Origin: JACVRW01 sp036009005
GTDB lineage: Bacteria; Actinomycetota; Thermoleophilia; Solirubrobacterales; Thermoleophilaceae
Reading direction: 5' to 3'
DNA length: 32,093 nucleotides
NCBI GenBank assembly: GCA_036009005.1
Contig: DASYMP010000006.1
Span: 1-32,093 of the forward strand
Positions 21,356 to 28,948 of the stretch are shown here, piece after piece; position 1 is the stretch's first letter; every line of letters begins with the position of its first letter. Under the pieces are notes generated by a model. The model searched no databases and was not told the origin of the DNA. It saw nothing but the letters and a program-made list of their open reading frames with translations. The position numbers were made by a program, and so were the translations under genes.

Positions 21356-22038
21356 TCCGCGTGGGCCACAAGGGCGCCGACCACGTGGCGCCGGGCAACA
21401 CGGTCGAGAGCTTCGAGGCCGCGCTCCAGCACGGGGTCGACATGATCGAGTTCGACGTGCTGCGGACGCGGGACGGTCAGCTCGTCTTGGCGCACGACTA
21501 CGCCGACGCCGAGCGCCGCGACTGCCTCACGATGGAGGAGGGCCTCGAGCATTTCGCCGGCGAGGCCTACTCGGGCGTCGAGCTGGACGTGGACCTGAAG
21601 CTGCCGGGCTACGAGCGCGAGGTCGTGGACGGCCTCGCGCGCAACGGACTGCTGGAGCGCTCGCTCGTCTCGACGATGTACGAGGAGAGCCTCGACCGCC
21701 TCGGTGAGCTCCAGCCGGGACTACGGCGCGGCTGGTCCGTGCCGCGCGTGAAGCGCAACTACCTGACGGCGCCGCTGGTCGTCCGCATCCCGGTCTACGG
21801 CATGGCGGCGCTCATGCGCGCACGCCTGCCGGCACTTGCCGCTGCGCGCATCCGCGCGGGACGCTGCGAGGCGATCATGTCCCATCACATACTCGTGAGC
21901 GCCCGGCTGGTGCGGGCGGTCCAGCGAGCCGGCGGGCAGCTCTACGTCTGGACCGTCGACGAGGCGCCCAAGATCCGCGCGCTCGAGGCGCTCGGCGTGG
22001 ACGGCGTGATCACGAACGACCCGCGGCTGTTCGGCTAG
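21343..22038 (+). CDS. glycerophosphodiester phosphodiesterase-family protein
   Basis: The 231-residue product has the TIM-barrel GDPD layout: GHKGADHVAPGNT near the N-terminus, MIEFDV (Glu and Asp metal ligands), LAHD (catalytic His), VELDVDLK (third Glu ligand) and a C-terminal YVWTVDE with GVDGVITNDP. It would hydrolyse glycerophosphodiesters. Two usual positions differ: HRG is HKG, and PENT is PGNT. The main metal ligands remain, so activity is likely but specificity may be altered. The start is ATG 21343 or GTG 21352; the latter would give the 4-base GTGA overlap with nei common elsewhere here. Its stop shares CTAG with the convergent gene. Confidence 0.82.
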   Translation: MPGVIRVGHKGADHVAPGNTVESFEAALQHGVDMIEFDVLRTRDGQLVLAHDYADAERRDCLTMEEGLEHFAGEAYSGVELDVDLKLPGYEREVVDGLARNGLLERSLVSTMYEESLDRLGELQPGLRRGWSVPRVKRNYLTAPLVVRIPVYGMAALMRARLPALAAARIRAGRCEAIMSHHILVSARLVRAVQRAGGQLYVWTVDEAPKIRALEALGVDGVITNDPRLFG

Positions 22039-22454
22039 CCGGCGACGCTGCAGGTGCCGGTGGTGTAGCTGGCGCTCCGCCCGGAGCCGAGCTTCATCTC
22101 GGCCACCGCGCGCAGCTGGTAGGTCGTGCCGGTGGCGGGGATCGCGAGGTCGAAGTTCCAACCGGCCTGGTTCCAGGTGAAGACGGCCGAGCCGGCGTCG
22201 ACCCACGGCGAGATCGGCTGGCCCGCGAGCGGGACCCAGCCGTCAGGGCCGAGCCACTCGGCGGTGAAGCGAACCTGCATGCGTTCGCTCGACCCGTCGC
22301 CCGCAAGCTGTGCGCGCACGCCCAGCTGGGAGGCGTTGCAGATGTTCACGTTGGCCCAGGTCGGGGTCAGCGCGTCCGCGCCCGCGGCGTACGCCGGAGC
22401 TGCGGCGACGCTCAGCGCGACTCCCACCACGAGGGCAATCCACCTACGGGCCAT
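22035..22454 (-). CDS. secreted protein of unknown function, paralogue A
   Basis: The 139-residue product has a clear signal peptide (MARRWIALVVGVALSVAAAPAYA, cut near 23-25) and a small, probably beta-rich domain. It is paralogous to the protein encoded just upstream: WANVNIC aligns with WATVNIC, LGVRAQLAGDGSSERM with LGVRTSVPGNGSNQRI, RFTAEW with RYTAQW, and QAGWNF with QAGWTF. Two cysteines, Cys39 and Cys135, match the only two mature-domain cysteines of the paralogue and could form a disulfide. I know no named family. A TANNNT motif lies 7 bases upstream of the ATG. The stop overlaps the convergent GDPD gene by 4 bases. Confidence 0.72.
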   Translation of the reverse strand: MARRWIALVVGVALSVAAAPAYAAGADALTPTWANVNICNASQLGVRAQLAGDGSSERMQVRFTAEWLGPDGWVPLAGQPISPWVDAGSAVFTWNQAGWNFDLAIPATGTTYQLRAVAEMKLGSGRSASYTTGTCSVAG

Positions 22455-22461
22455 TGGCCCC

Positions 22462-22467
22462 AGCCTA
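22462..22467 (-). promoter_or_regulatory. putative -10 element (TAGGCT), leaderless
   Basis: On the minus strand TAGGCT (22467-22462) is followed by 7 bases and ATG 22454. The gene can therefore be transcribed separately from its upstream paralogue. Confidence 0.5.
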
Positions 22468-22502
22468 ACGCCACTTTCCCCGGAAGTCGCGTCCGGCGCG
22501 AG

Positions 22503-23249
22503 CTACCAGATGAGGCACATGGCCTTGGAAAGGCCGACGGGGTCGCCGCCTTCCACGTGCTTCATCCCCGTGGCCGTGAGGAGCGTCCGCTTCCGGACCA
22601 CCGCGATGCGTAGCCGCTGCGGCTTCCGAGCCGCGCGCCGAGCCGAGTTGTGCGCCCGGCGACCCTTGTGTGACCTGTGTGCCCGCTTGACGAAGCCACG
22701 CCACTGAAGCTCGACGGCGCCGCGCATCACGTAGGTCTTTCCTGCCGGCGGCTGAACGAAGTGGAACGTCCAGCCGGCCTGGCGCGAGGTCATGTCCGCG
22801 TTGCCCAGCGGCACCCAATCCGTGATGCCGCTGCCGCCGACGGTCTGCCATTCCTGCTTCGCGCTGCTCCACCACTGAGCGGTGTAGCGGGCGAAGATGC
22901 GCTGGTTCGAGCCGTTGCCGGGCACGCTCGTCCGCACCCCGAGGGCGTTGGGAGAGCGCTGCGTGTCGCAGATGTTGACGGTGGCCCAGAGTGGACGAAC
23001 ATCCGGGCCGAGCGCGTCTTCGGTCTTCGCGCGGGCGGCGCTGGCGATCAGCGCCCCCTGTCCGGCCTCGGTGCTGAGCTTCGGGGATTCAGCGACCACG
23101 ACGCCGTCGGGAAGCCGCGGAGGAGCGTCCGCGCCAGGCGGAAGCTGCAATGCGGCAGCCGCTGTCGGCGCCGCAATGAGGGATGCGACGCATGCGAACA
23201 GGACCGTGGGGGCGGCAAGTCGTGGCACTACGCGAGTTTCATCGGCCAT
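22503..23249 (-). CDS. secreted protein of unknown function, paralogue B with basic insert
   Basis: The 248-residue product has a signal peptide or anchor (about 10-33) and a Pro-rich spacer (36-85). A domain homologous to paralogue A follows from WATVNIC (Cys94) to VELQW (about 183). It then carries a strongly basic insert (about 186-222, rich in Arg, Lys and His, such as KRAHRSHKGRRAHNSARRAA) before the C-terminal part with Cys245. The basic stretch could bind anionic cell-wall polymers, nucleic acid or membrane. ATG 23249 is preferred over GTG 23261. No -10-like motif is seen at the usual distance. It is divergent from the ECF sigma gene, 68 bases apart, and might be its target. Confidence 0.68.
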   Translation of the reverse strand: MADETRVVPRLAAPTVLFACVASLIAAPTAAAALQLPPGADAPPRLPDGVVVAESPKLSTEAGQGALIASAARAKTEDALGPDVRPLWATVNICDTQRSPNALGVRTSVPGNGSNQRIFARYTAQWWSSAKQEWQTVGGSGITDWVPLGNADMTSRQAGWTFHFVQPPAGKTYVMRGAVELQWRGFVKRAHRSHKGRRAHNSARRAARKPQRLRIAVVRKRTLLTATGMKHVEGGDPVGLSKAMCLIW

Positions 23250-23317
23250 GGGCGGCCCCACTTGAGCGTGGGAGACTGGAATTCGTGATGCGTTCGAGGT
23301 TCGGGCGTAGTTAGGGC

Positions 23318-23854
23318 ATGAGCGAGGCGGTCGCCGAAGCCATGCCTATGGCCACAGTTGCGCCCACAGAGGGGTTCTCCGAGTTGTACGAACGGACCTT
23401 CCCGCGGGTGTATGCATACGTGGCGTCGCTGCTGCGCGACCGCTCCGCGGCGGAGGACGTGACGGCTCAGGCGTTCGAGCGCGCGTACCGCAAGCGCCGC
23501 AGCTACCGCGCGGGGCGCGGCTCGATGGACGCCTGGGTGTTCGGCATCGCCCGGAATGCCGCGCTCGACGAGCTGCGCAAGCGCAAGCGCCGCGCCGTGC
23601 TCGAGGCCGATCCGGAGGACACGGGCTCGCCCGCACCCGAGGACCAGGTCGAGCTGGCGCTCCGCCGCGAGACGGTCCGGGCCGCGCTCCGGTCCCTGGA
23701 CGGCCAGGAGCGCGACCTGATCGCACTGAAGTTCGCCGGCGGACTCTCGAACACGGAGATCGCTCGCGTGCTCGGCATGTCCGAGTCGAACGTGGGCACT
23801 CGCCTGCACCGCACCATCACGAAGCTGAGAGAGGCCTGCCATGACGGAAGCTGA
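23318..23854 (+). CDS. ECF-type RNA polymerase sigma factor
   Basis: The 178-residue protein has only the sigma-70 regions 2 and 4. Region 2 (about 20-90) includes LYERTFPRVYAYVASLLRD, AEDVTAQAFERAY and the promoter-melting segment WVFGIARNAALDELRK. Region 4 (about 118-172) includes RSLDGQERDLIALKFAGGLS and the helix-turn-helix NTEIARVLGMSESNVGTRLH. It should direct RNA polymerase to a small set of promoters after an envelope or stress signal. Its 3' end overlaps by 14 bases a membrane protein gene with the layout of an anti-sigma factor. The upstream TAGTTA, 4 bases from the ATG, is a poor fit to the -10 pattern, and autoregulation is possible. Confidence 0.9.
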   Translation: MSEAVAEAMPMATVAPTEGFSELYERTFPRVYAYVASLLRDRSAAEDVTAQAFERAYRKRRSYRAGRGSMDAWVFGIARNAALDELRKRKRRAVLEADPEDTGSPAPEDQVELALRRETVRAALRSLDGQERDLIALKFAGGLSNTEIARVLGMSESNVGTRLHRTITKLREACHDGS

Positions 23855-24968
23855 CGTGCTCACCGCGATCGACGACGCCCTCGACACCGGCGTGGCGGCC
23901 GACCACGATCCGCTCACGCGCGAGCTCCAGGAGCTGGCGCTCGAGCTGCGGGCCGACGCGCCGGAGCCCACGCCGGTCTTTCGCGACTGGCTCGGAAGGC
24001 ACGCCGAGGCGGGCTTTCCGAAGCGGCGCAACACGAGCCCGGCCTGGTGGCATCGGCTGATCCAGCCTGCGGCGGGCGTCGGACTGGTCGCCGCCGTGGT
24101 CGCGGTGATCGCCGTGGCCGCGGGCGGTCTTTCGGGGTCGCCCGGCGACGACGCCGGCGGCAGCAGCGACTCCTCGGCGAGCAGCGGCGACGTGGCGAGT
24201 GGCGGCTCCGCGGCCAGCGGAGGCTCCGCGGCCGAGGGCGGCGACTCCGCCCTCGCGCTGCCCGCCCCGGGCGGCGGCTTCGAGCCCGGTCGTAGCGATC
24301 GCAAGATCGAGCGCACCGTGGCGCTGGAGCTCGAGATGCCCGTCGACGAGATGGCGCGGGTGGCCGAGCGGGTGACCGCGGTCACGAACCGCTACGGCGG
24401 CTTCGTGCTGAACTCCTCGGTCTCCACCGGCGGAGACTCGGCGGGCGGCGACTTCGAGCTGCGCATCCCCTCGGCGCGGCTGCGGCCGGCGCTGCGCGAC
24501 CTGGCCGGGCTCGCCGACGTGCGCAGCCAGAGCCAGACGGGGCGCGACGTGACGCGTGAGCACGTCACCGTCGTCGACCGGCTCCAGGCCGCGCGCGCCG
24601 AGCGCCGCAGCCTGCTGCGGCGGCTCGAGCTGGCGACCACCACAGAGGAGGCCGAGGCGCTGCGCCAGCGGCTGGACCTCGTGTCGGGCGAGATCAGCAG
24701 GCTGCGCGGCCATCGGCGCGGCCTGCACCTGCGCACGGATTACTCGGTCGTGTCGGTGAGCCTGCTCGCGGAGGACAGGCAGGGCGGGGGAATCGGGGGC
24801 GGCTCGTTCCGCGACGCGCTTGGCGACGCCGGCCACCTGCTGGTGGTCGTGGCAGGCCTGATCGTGCGAGCGCTCGCGGTACTGCTCCCGCTCGGCCTGG
24901 TGGCCCTCGTCGCATGGCTGGCAGCCCGCATGCTGCGCCGCCGACGGCGCGAATCCGCGCTCGCCTGA
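23841..24968 (+). CDS. DUF4349 membrane protein, candidate anti-sigma factor
   Basis: The 375-residue product has a cytoplasmic N-terminus of about 70 residues rich in acidic and Leu positions. A transmembrane helix follows (about 78-97), then a Ser/Gly/Ala low-complexity linker (98-150, from near-identical 18-base DNA repeats at 24204-24215 and 24222-24233). The extracytoplasmic DUF4349 domain (about 153-310) contains NRYGGFVLNSS, LRIPSARL and a coiled coil (about 240-292). A final transmembrane hairpin (333-364) and a basic tail follow. It overlaps the ECF sigma gene, and GAGAGG lies upstream of its ATG. Anti-sigma factors often have this position and topology, but no ZAS-type zinc motif is visible. 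The anti-sigma role is inferred from context. Confidence 0.78.
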   Translation: MTEADVLTAIDDALDTGVAADHDPLTRELQELALELRADAPEPTPVFRDWLGRHAEAGFPKRRNTSPAWWHRLIQPAAGVGLVAAVVAVIAVAAGGLSGSPGDDAGGSSDSSASSGDVASGGSAASGGSAAEGGDSALALPAPGGGFEPGRSDRKIERTVALELEMPVDEMARVAERVTAVTNRYGGFVLNSSVSTGGDSAGGDFELRIPSARLRPALRDLAGLADVRSQSQTGRDVTREHVTVVDRLQAARAERRSLLRRLELATTTEEAEALRQRLDLVSGEISRLRGHRRGLHLRTDYSVVSVSLLAEDRQGGGIGGGSFRDALGDAGHLLVVVAGLIVRALAVLLPLGLVALVAWLAARMLRRRRRESALA

Positions 24969-24993
24969 CGCGCTCGGCAGCCATCCCTATCCT
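24965..24993 (+). promoter_or_regulatory. putative promoter, -35 CTGACG and -10 TATCCT, leaderless
   Basis: TATCCT (24988-24993) ends 7 bases before GTG 25001. CTGACG (24965-24970), at the stop codon of the DUF4349 gene, is a fair -35 with exactly 17 bases between. This is the best two-part promoter seen in the window. Confidence 0.5.
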
Positions 24994-25000
24994 CGTCGTT

Positions 25001-25927
25001 GTGCCTGCAATCACCGCGACGCACTTCACCGACCCTGCCTGCCCGTGGGCCTATTCGGCCCGGCCCGCTCATGCACGCCTGCGCTGGCGCTTCGGCGACC
25101 AGATCGAGTGGCGGCTCGTGATGATCGGGCTTAGCGAGTCGGGCACGGCGTACGAGGAGCGCGGCTACACGCCCGAGCGAATGCTGGAGACGGAGCAGCG
25201 CTTCTCGGAGCGCTTCGGGATGCCGTTCAGCTTCGAGCGCAAGCCGCGGATGGCGGGCACCTCCCGCGCCTGCCGCGCGATCATCGCCGCGCGCGAGGTG
25301 GATCCCGCGCTCGGCGAGGCGGCGCTGCGAGCGCTCCAGCTGCTCCAGTTCAGCTCGGCCGGGCTGCTCGACGACGACGACGATCTGCGCGCCGCGCTGT
25401 CCGCCGCCGGCCTCGACGGCGACGCGATCGTGCGGCGTATCGACGAGCCTCAGATCCTCGAGCTGTACGAAACCGACCGGTCACGGGCCCGCTCGGCCGA
25501 GGGCTCGCCGACGCATGCGCAGGGCCGCTTCTCCACGAGCGATGGACCCGTGCGCTACACCGCCCCGTCGGTGATCTTCGAGCACGAGGACGGCACCAGC
25601 ATCGAGGTGGGCGGCTTCCAGCCCTTCGAGGCGTACGACACCGCCGTCGCGAACCTCGACCCCACCCTGGACCGCCGCCCGCCCCCCGAGGACCTCCTCG
25701 ACGCGCTCGCAGCGTTCCCGGAGGGCCTAACTACGGCGGAGGCCGCGAGCGTAATGCGCCCAAGCGACCTCACGGACGCCGACCTCGACGCCACGGCGGC
25801 CGCCCTCGCCGAGCTCGAGCGCAACGGCGGAGTTACACAGGGGGTGCCGCAGGTTATGCCGCTGTGGTCAGTAAAAGCTGCGGCACCCCTGCCCGAGCGC
25901 GGTCGCGCTGGGGCTCGGGCGCTCTAA
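25001..25927 (+). CDS. DsbA-fold (FrnE-like) thioredoxin-superfamily protein
   Basis: The 308-residue product has a thioredoxin-like N-terminus, THFTDPACPWAYSA, with the active-site motif CPWA (Cys14). The second cysteine of a CxxC is missing, so it resembles the DsbA/FrnE or 2-hydroxychromene-2-carboxylate isomerase group rather than a disulfide oxidase. Helical inserts follow, then the cis-Pro region YTAPSVIF. After about residue 225 a helical extension resembles a small winged-helix or degron-like domain (LTTAEAASVM.. DADLDATAAALAELERNGGV). The final 30 residues look unusual: the codons (ACA, GTA, AAA, TCA) differ from neighbours and the DNA forms two strong hairpins. There is no signal peptide, so it is cytoplasmic. 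The GTG at 25001 is supported by the promoter spacing. Confidence 0.78.
   Translation: MPAITATHFTDPACPWAYSARPAHARLRWRFGDQIEWRLVMIGLSESGTAYEERGYTPERMLETEQRFSERFGMPFSFERKPRMAGTSRACRAIIAAREVDPALGEAALRALQLLQFSSAGLLDDDDDLRAALSAAGLDGDAIVRRIDEPQILELYETDRSRARSAEGSPTHAQGRFSTSDGPVRYTAPSVIFEHEDGTSIEVGGFQPFEAYDTAVANLDPTLDRRPPPEDLLDALAAFPEGLTTAEAASVMRPSDLTDADLDATAAALAELERNGGVTQGVPQVMPLWSVKAAAPLPERGRAGARAL
25838..25920. terminator. double hairpin at the convergent ends of the DsbA-fold gene and psuK
   Basis: CAGGGGGTGCCGCAG (25838-25852) pairs with CTGCGGCACCCCTG (25878-25891) over 14 bp with one bulge, around a 25-base loop. Directly after it GCCCGAGC (25891-25898) pairs with GCTCGGGC (25913-25920), with inner GCG/CGC pairs. 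Both lie inside the last codons of the plus-strand gene and begin 3 bases past the psuK stop on the minus strand. They probably end psuK transcription and perhaps both. The first may instead be a small inserted palindromic element. Confidence 0.6.
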
Positions 25928-26793
25928 GGCCTCGCGCCCGGCGTGACGACCGCGCGCGCCGCCAGCCGGCAGCCCCCCGCGAGCGCCTCGGCCGTCGAGG
26001 AGCCGGCCACGCGCGCGGCCAGGTAGCCCGCGCCGAACGCGTCGCCGGCGCCCGTGCTGTCCACCACCGCATCCACCTCCAGCGCCGCCGCGCGCAACAC
26101 CGCCTCGCCGTCGGTCCAGAGCGCTCCGCCCGGGCCGAGCGTCACAACCACCTCGCCGAAGCGCCCCGCCAGCTTGCGGGCCGCCAGCTCGGGATCGCTG
26201 TCGCCGGTGAGCGCATGCGCCTCCGAGGCGTTCGGGAGGAGCAGCGTGGCACCCGAGGCGTGCTCGAGAAACTCCTCGGAGAGCAGCGCAGACGACGAGG
26301 GATCGGCGGAGACGCTCATCCCGGCCGAGCGAGCTCGCACGATCGCCGCACGCGCGGCACCCCGCGACCCGGGCCGCAAGAGCGCATAGCCGGAAACATG
26401 AAGGTGATCCCCCTCAATGAGCAGTTCGTCCGGCAAATCCGCCTCAACCAAAGCGTCGTTCGCCCCCGCATCCGGCGCCATCGTGCGCTCCCCGTCCGGT
26501 CCCACCAGCACCACGCACGTGCCCGTCGGCAGCTCCTGATCGACCGCCAGCCTCGCGTCCACGCCGGCTGCGCGCAGCTCGTCGCGAGCGCTGCGCCCGC
26601 GCTCGTCGTCACCCATGCGTCCCACGAACACGGGCTCCGCCCCGGCCGCCGCCAGCCACGCCGCTGTGTTCGCGGCCGAGCCGCCGCCGTGGAAGTGGAT
26701 GACGGCCGGCGCGTCGCTGCCGGGCGCCAGCGGCCCCGATAGGCGCACCACCACGTCGACCATGATGTCGCCGAGGACGACTATCCGGCTCAC
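25924..26793 (-). CDS. psuK: PfkB-family kinase, probably pseudouridine kinase
   Basis: The 289-residue product is a ribokinase-fold sugar/nucleoside kinase: GGGSAANTA (36-44) in the substrate region, GRMGDDERG, and the C-terminal PfkB signature DSTGAGDAFGAGY with catalytic Asp251. The fold alone does not fix the substrate. The gene overlaps psuG by 4 bases (GTGA), and PsuK-PsuG pairs form the pseudouridine-salvage pathway: kinase to pseudouridine 5'-phosphate, glycosidase to uracil and ribose 5-phosphate. That pairing is the basis for the call. Its stop overlaps the convergent DsbA-fold gene by 4 bases, and the double hairpin lies just beyond. Confidence 0.84.
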   Translation of the reverse strand: MSRIVVLGDIMVDVVVRLSGPLAPGSDAPAVIHFHGGGSAANTAAWLAAAGAEPVFVGRMGDDERGRSARDELRAAGVDARLAVDQELPTGTCVVLVGPDGERTMAPDAGANDALVEADLPDELLIEGDHLHVSGYALLRPGSRGAARAAIVRARSAGMSVSADPSSSALLSEEFLEHASGATLLLPNASEAHALTGDSDPELAARKLAGRFGEVVVTLGPGGALWTDGEAVLRAAALEVDAVVDSTGAGDAFGAGYLAARVAGSSTAEALAGGCRLAARAVVTPGARP

Positions 26794-27689
26794 GCCGCCA
26801 GCTCGGCGGCCAGCTCGGCCGCCAGCCGCGCGTTCCGCAGCACGAGCCGCACGTTCGCCTCGAGGCTCGCTCCGCCCGTGCCGTCCACGAGCCGGTCGAG
26901 CAGGAACGGCGTCACGTCCTTGCCGGACACGCCCCGGGCCGCCGCGGCGGCCAGTCCCTCCGCGAGCACACGGTCGTGCAGCTCGGGATCGAGCTGCTGG
27001 TCGGGCGGCAGCGGGTTGGCCACCACCACGGCGCGGTCGCCGCCGCCGAGCTCGTCGCGCGCGCGCACGACGGCGGCCAGCGCCGCGATCGAGTCGACGC
27101 GCCACGGCACCGGGTGGCCGGAGTCGGACAGGTAGAAGCCAGGGAAGCTGTCGGTGCGGTAGCCGACCACGGTCACGTTCAGCGTCTCGAGCCGCTCCAG
27201 CGTGGCGCCCACGTCGAGGATCGACTTGACGCCCGCGCAGACCACGACGATGCCAGTGCGCCCGAGCGCCTCGAGGTCCGCCGACACGTCCCAGCTCTCG
27301 CTCGCCCCGCGGTGCACCCCGCCGATTCCCCCGGTCGCGAAGACCCGGATCCCCGCGCGCGCGGCGAGGTGAGCCGTGGCCGCGACGGTGGTTCCGCCCC
27401 AGTCAGCGCGCGCCGCCGCCGGCGCCAGGTCGCGGATGCCGCACTTCACCGCGTCCTCGCGCTCGGCCAGCTCGGTCAGCGAATCGGCGTCGAGGCCCAC
27501 GCGCGCCTGGCCCGCCACGAGCGCGATCGTGGCCGGCAGCGCGCCCGCCTCCCGCACCGTGGCCTCGACAGCGCGCGCGGTCTCGAGGTTGCGCGGGCGC
27601 GGCAGCCCGTGGGTGACGATGGCGGTCTCCAGCGCGACGACGGGATGTCCGTTCGCGAGCGCCTCGGCCACAGCCGGGTCGATGACCAT
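26790..27689 (-). CDS. psuG: pseudouridine-5'-phosphate glycosidase
   Basis: The 299-residue enzyme cleaves the C-C glycosidic bond of pseudouridine 5'-phosphate. Family landmarks are ALETAIVTHGLP (19-30, Glu21), AVKCG with Lys82, FATGGIGGVHRGA (117-129), SWDVSADL (132-139, with the metal-binding Asp region) and CAGVKSILDVG (151-161), where Lys155 corresponds to the Schiff-base lysine. GYRTDSFPGFY and VANPLP are also typical. Length is normal. ATG 27689 lies 10 bases after the ilvA stop, so it is most likely read from the ilvA transcript. The product feeds pyrimidine salvage and the pentose phosphate pool. Confidence 0.93.
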   Translation of the reverse strand: MVIDPAVAEALANGHPVVALETAIVTHGLPRPRNLETARAVEATVREAGALPATIALVAGQARVGLDADSLTELAEREDAVKCGIRDLAPAAARADWGGTTVAATAHLAARAGIRVFATGGIGGVHRGASESWDVSADLEALGRTGIVVVCAGVKSILDVGATLERLETLNVTVVGYRTDSFPGFYLSDSGHPVPWRVDSIAALAAVVRARDELGGGDRAVVVANPLPPDQQLDPELHDRVLAEGLAAAAARGVSGKDVTPFLLDRLVDGTGGASLEANVRLVLRNARLAAELAAELAA

Positions 27690-27699
27690 CGCGCGCCGG

Positions 27700-28938
27700 C
27701 TAGGCGTCCGTCTCGACGCGCACGGAGAAGCCCTCGGCCGTGGCGGCGTCCACGATCTCCTGGCTGTTCTCGGGGCCGCGCGTCTGAAGGACGAGCTTGA
27801 TCGCGGTCTCGCGCACGTGGATCTCGATGCCGTCGCGGAGGTGCTCCACGTCGACGACGTTGCCACCGAGGTCCGCGACGACCCTCACCAGGCTGGCCAG
27901 CGCGCCCGGCCGGTCCGGGACGACGGTCGAGAGCACCATCCGGCGCCCCGCCGCCGTCTCGCCGAGCCGGATCGCCTCGGAGAGCAGCGACACGTCGACG
28001 TTGCCGCCGGACAGCACGGCGCACACCGAGCCCTCCGCCGGCGCCTCGACGCGTCCGTGCATCAGCGCCGCCACGCCCACCGCGCCCGCTCCCTCGACCA
28101 CGAGCTTCGAGCGCTCGAGCAAGAGCACCATCGCCTGGGCCACCTCGTCGTCCGAGACCGTCACCACCTCGTCGACGTAGCGCTGCACCAGCGGCAGCGT
28201 GAAGTCGCCGGGGCGCTTCACCGCGATGCCGTCGCAGATCGTGTTGGCCGAGCGCGCTCCGATCGGCCGGTCGGCCGCGAGCGAGTCGATGTACGGGGCG
28301 CACGCCTCGGCCTGCACGCCCACGACCCGCACGCCCTCGAGCGCTCCGCTGAGCGCAAGTCCGATGCCGCTCGCGAGCCCTCCGCCACCGAGCGGCACCA
28401 CCACGAGCTTCACGTCGGGCGCCTGCCTGGCGATCTCGAGGCCGGCCGTGCCCTGTCCGGCCACCACCTCCGGCTGGTCGAACGCGTGCACCTCCGTGAA
28501 CCCCTCGGCCTTGGCGAGCCTGCTCGCCTCGGCGTGGGCCTCGTCGTAGCCGCCCTCCACGAAGCGCACCTCGCCGCCGTACTGCTGCACGGCTGCGACC
28601 TTCGCGAGCGGCGCCTGGGCCGGCATCACGAGCACCGCCCGGGCGCCCGCCTCGCGCGCCGCGAACGCGACCGCCTGGGCATGGTTCCCGGCGCTCGCGG
28701 CCACCACGCCGGCCCTGAGCGCGTCGGGCGCCAGCGAGCGGATCATGTGCGTGGCGCCACGCGCCTTGAACGAGCCGGTGAGCTGGAGGTTCTCCGCCTT
28801 CAGCAGCACGCGTGCGCCCACGCGCCGCGACAGCTCGCCCGCGGGCACGAGCGGCGTCTCGCGCACGCGCCCGCTGAGCGCGCGGGCGGCGTCCTCCACA
28901 TCCGCGAAGGTCACGGCTTCTTCAGGGGCAACGGCCAC
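27700..28938 (-). CDS. ilvA: threonine ammonia-lyase (threonine deaminase) with ACT domain
   Basis: The 412-residue PLP enzyme converts threonine to 2-oxobutanoate and ammonia. The PLP lysine is Lys58 in GSFKARGA. Other landmarks are ASAGNHAQAVA, the phosphate-binding GGGGLASG and the C-terminal SGGNVD. A single ACT domain at about 335-412 (VVPDRPGALASLVRVVADL) makes it the shorter, one-ACT form found in both catabolic and biosynthetic enzymes. No in-frame ATG lies upstream, so GTG 28938 is taken as start. CATAAT lies 10 bases upstream. It heads the ilvA-psuG-psuK unit and is divergent from a Crp/Fnr regulator gene with only 21 bases between. Confidence 0.9.
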   Translation of the reverse strand: MAVAPEEAVTFADVEDAARALSGRVRETPLVPAGELSRRVGARVLLKAENLQLTGSFKARGATHMIRSLAPDALRAGVVAASAGNHAQAVAFAAREAGARAVLVMPAQAPLAKVAAVQQYGGEVRFVEGGYDEAHAEASRLAKAEGFTEVHAFDQPEVVAGQGTAGLEIARQAPDVKLVVVPLGGGGLASGIGLALSGALEGVRVVGVQAEACAPYIDSLAADRPIGARSANTICDGIAVKRPGDFTLPLVQRYVDEVVTVSDDEVAQAMVLLLERSKLVVEGAGAVGVAALMHGRVEAPAEGSVCAVLSGGNVDVSLLSEAIRLGETAAGRRMVLSTVVPDRPGALASLVRVVADLGGNVVDVEHLRDGIEIHVRETAIKLVLQTRGPENSQEIVDAATAEGFSVRVETDA

Positions 28939-28948
28939 TCCAGGTGGG

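Noticed and set aside
23841..24968. DUF4349 protein as a classical zinc-containing anti-sigma (ZAS) factor
   Set aside because: No HxxxCxxC motif is present in the N-terminus. The anti-sigma idea is kept only as inference from context.
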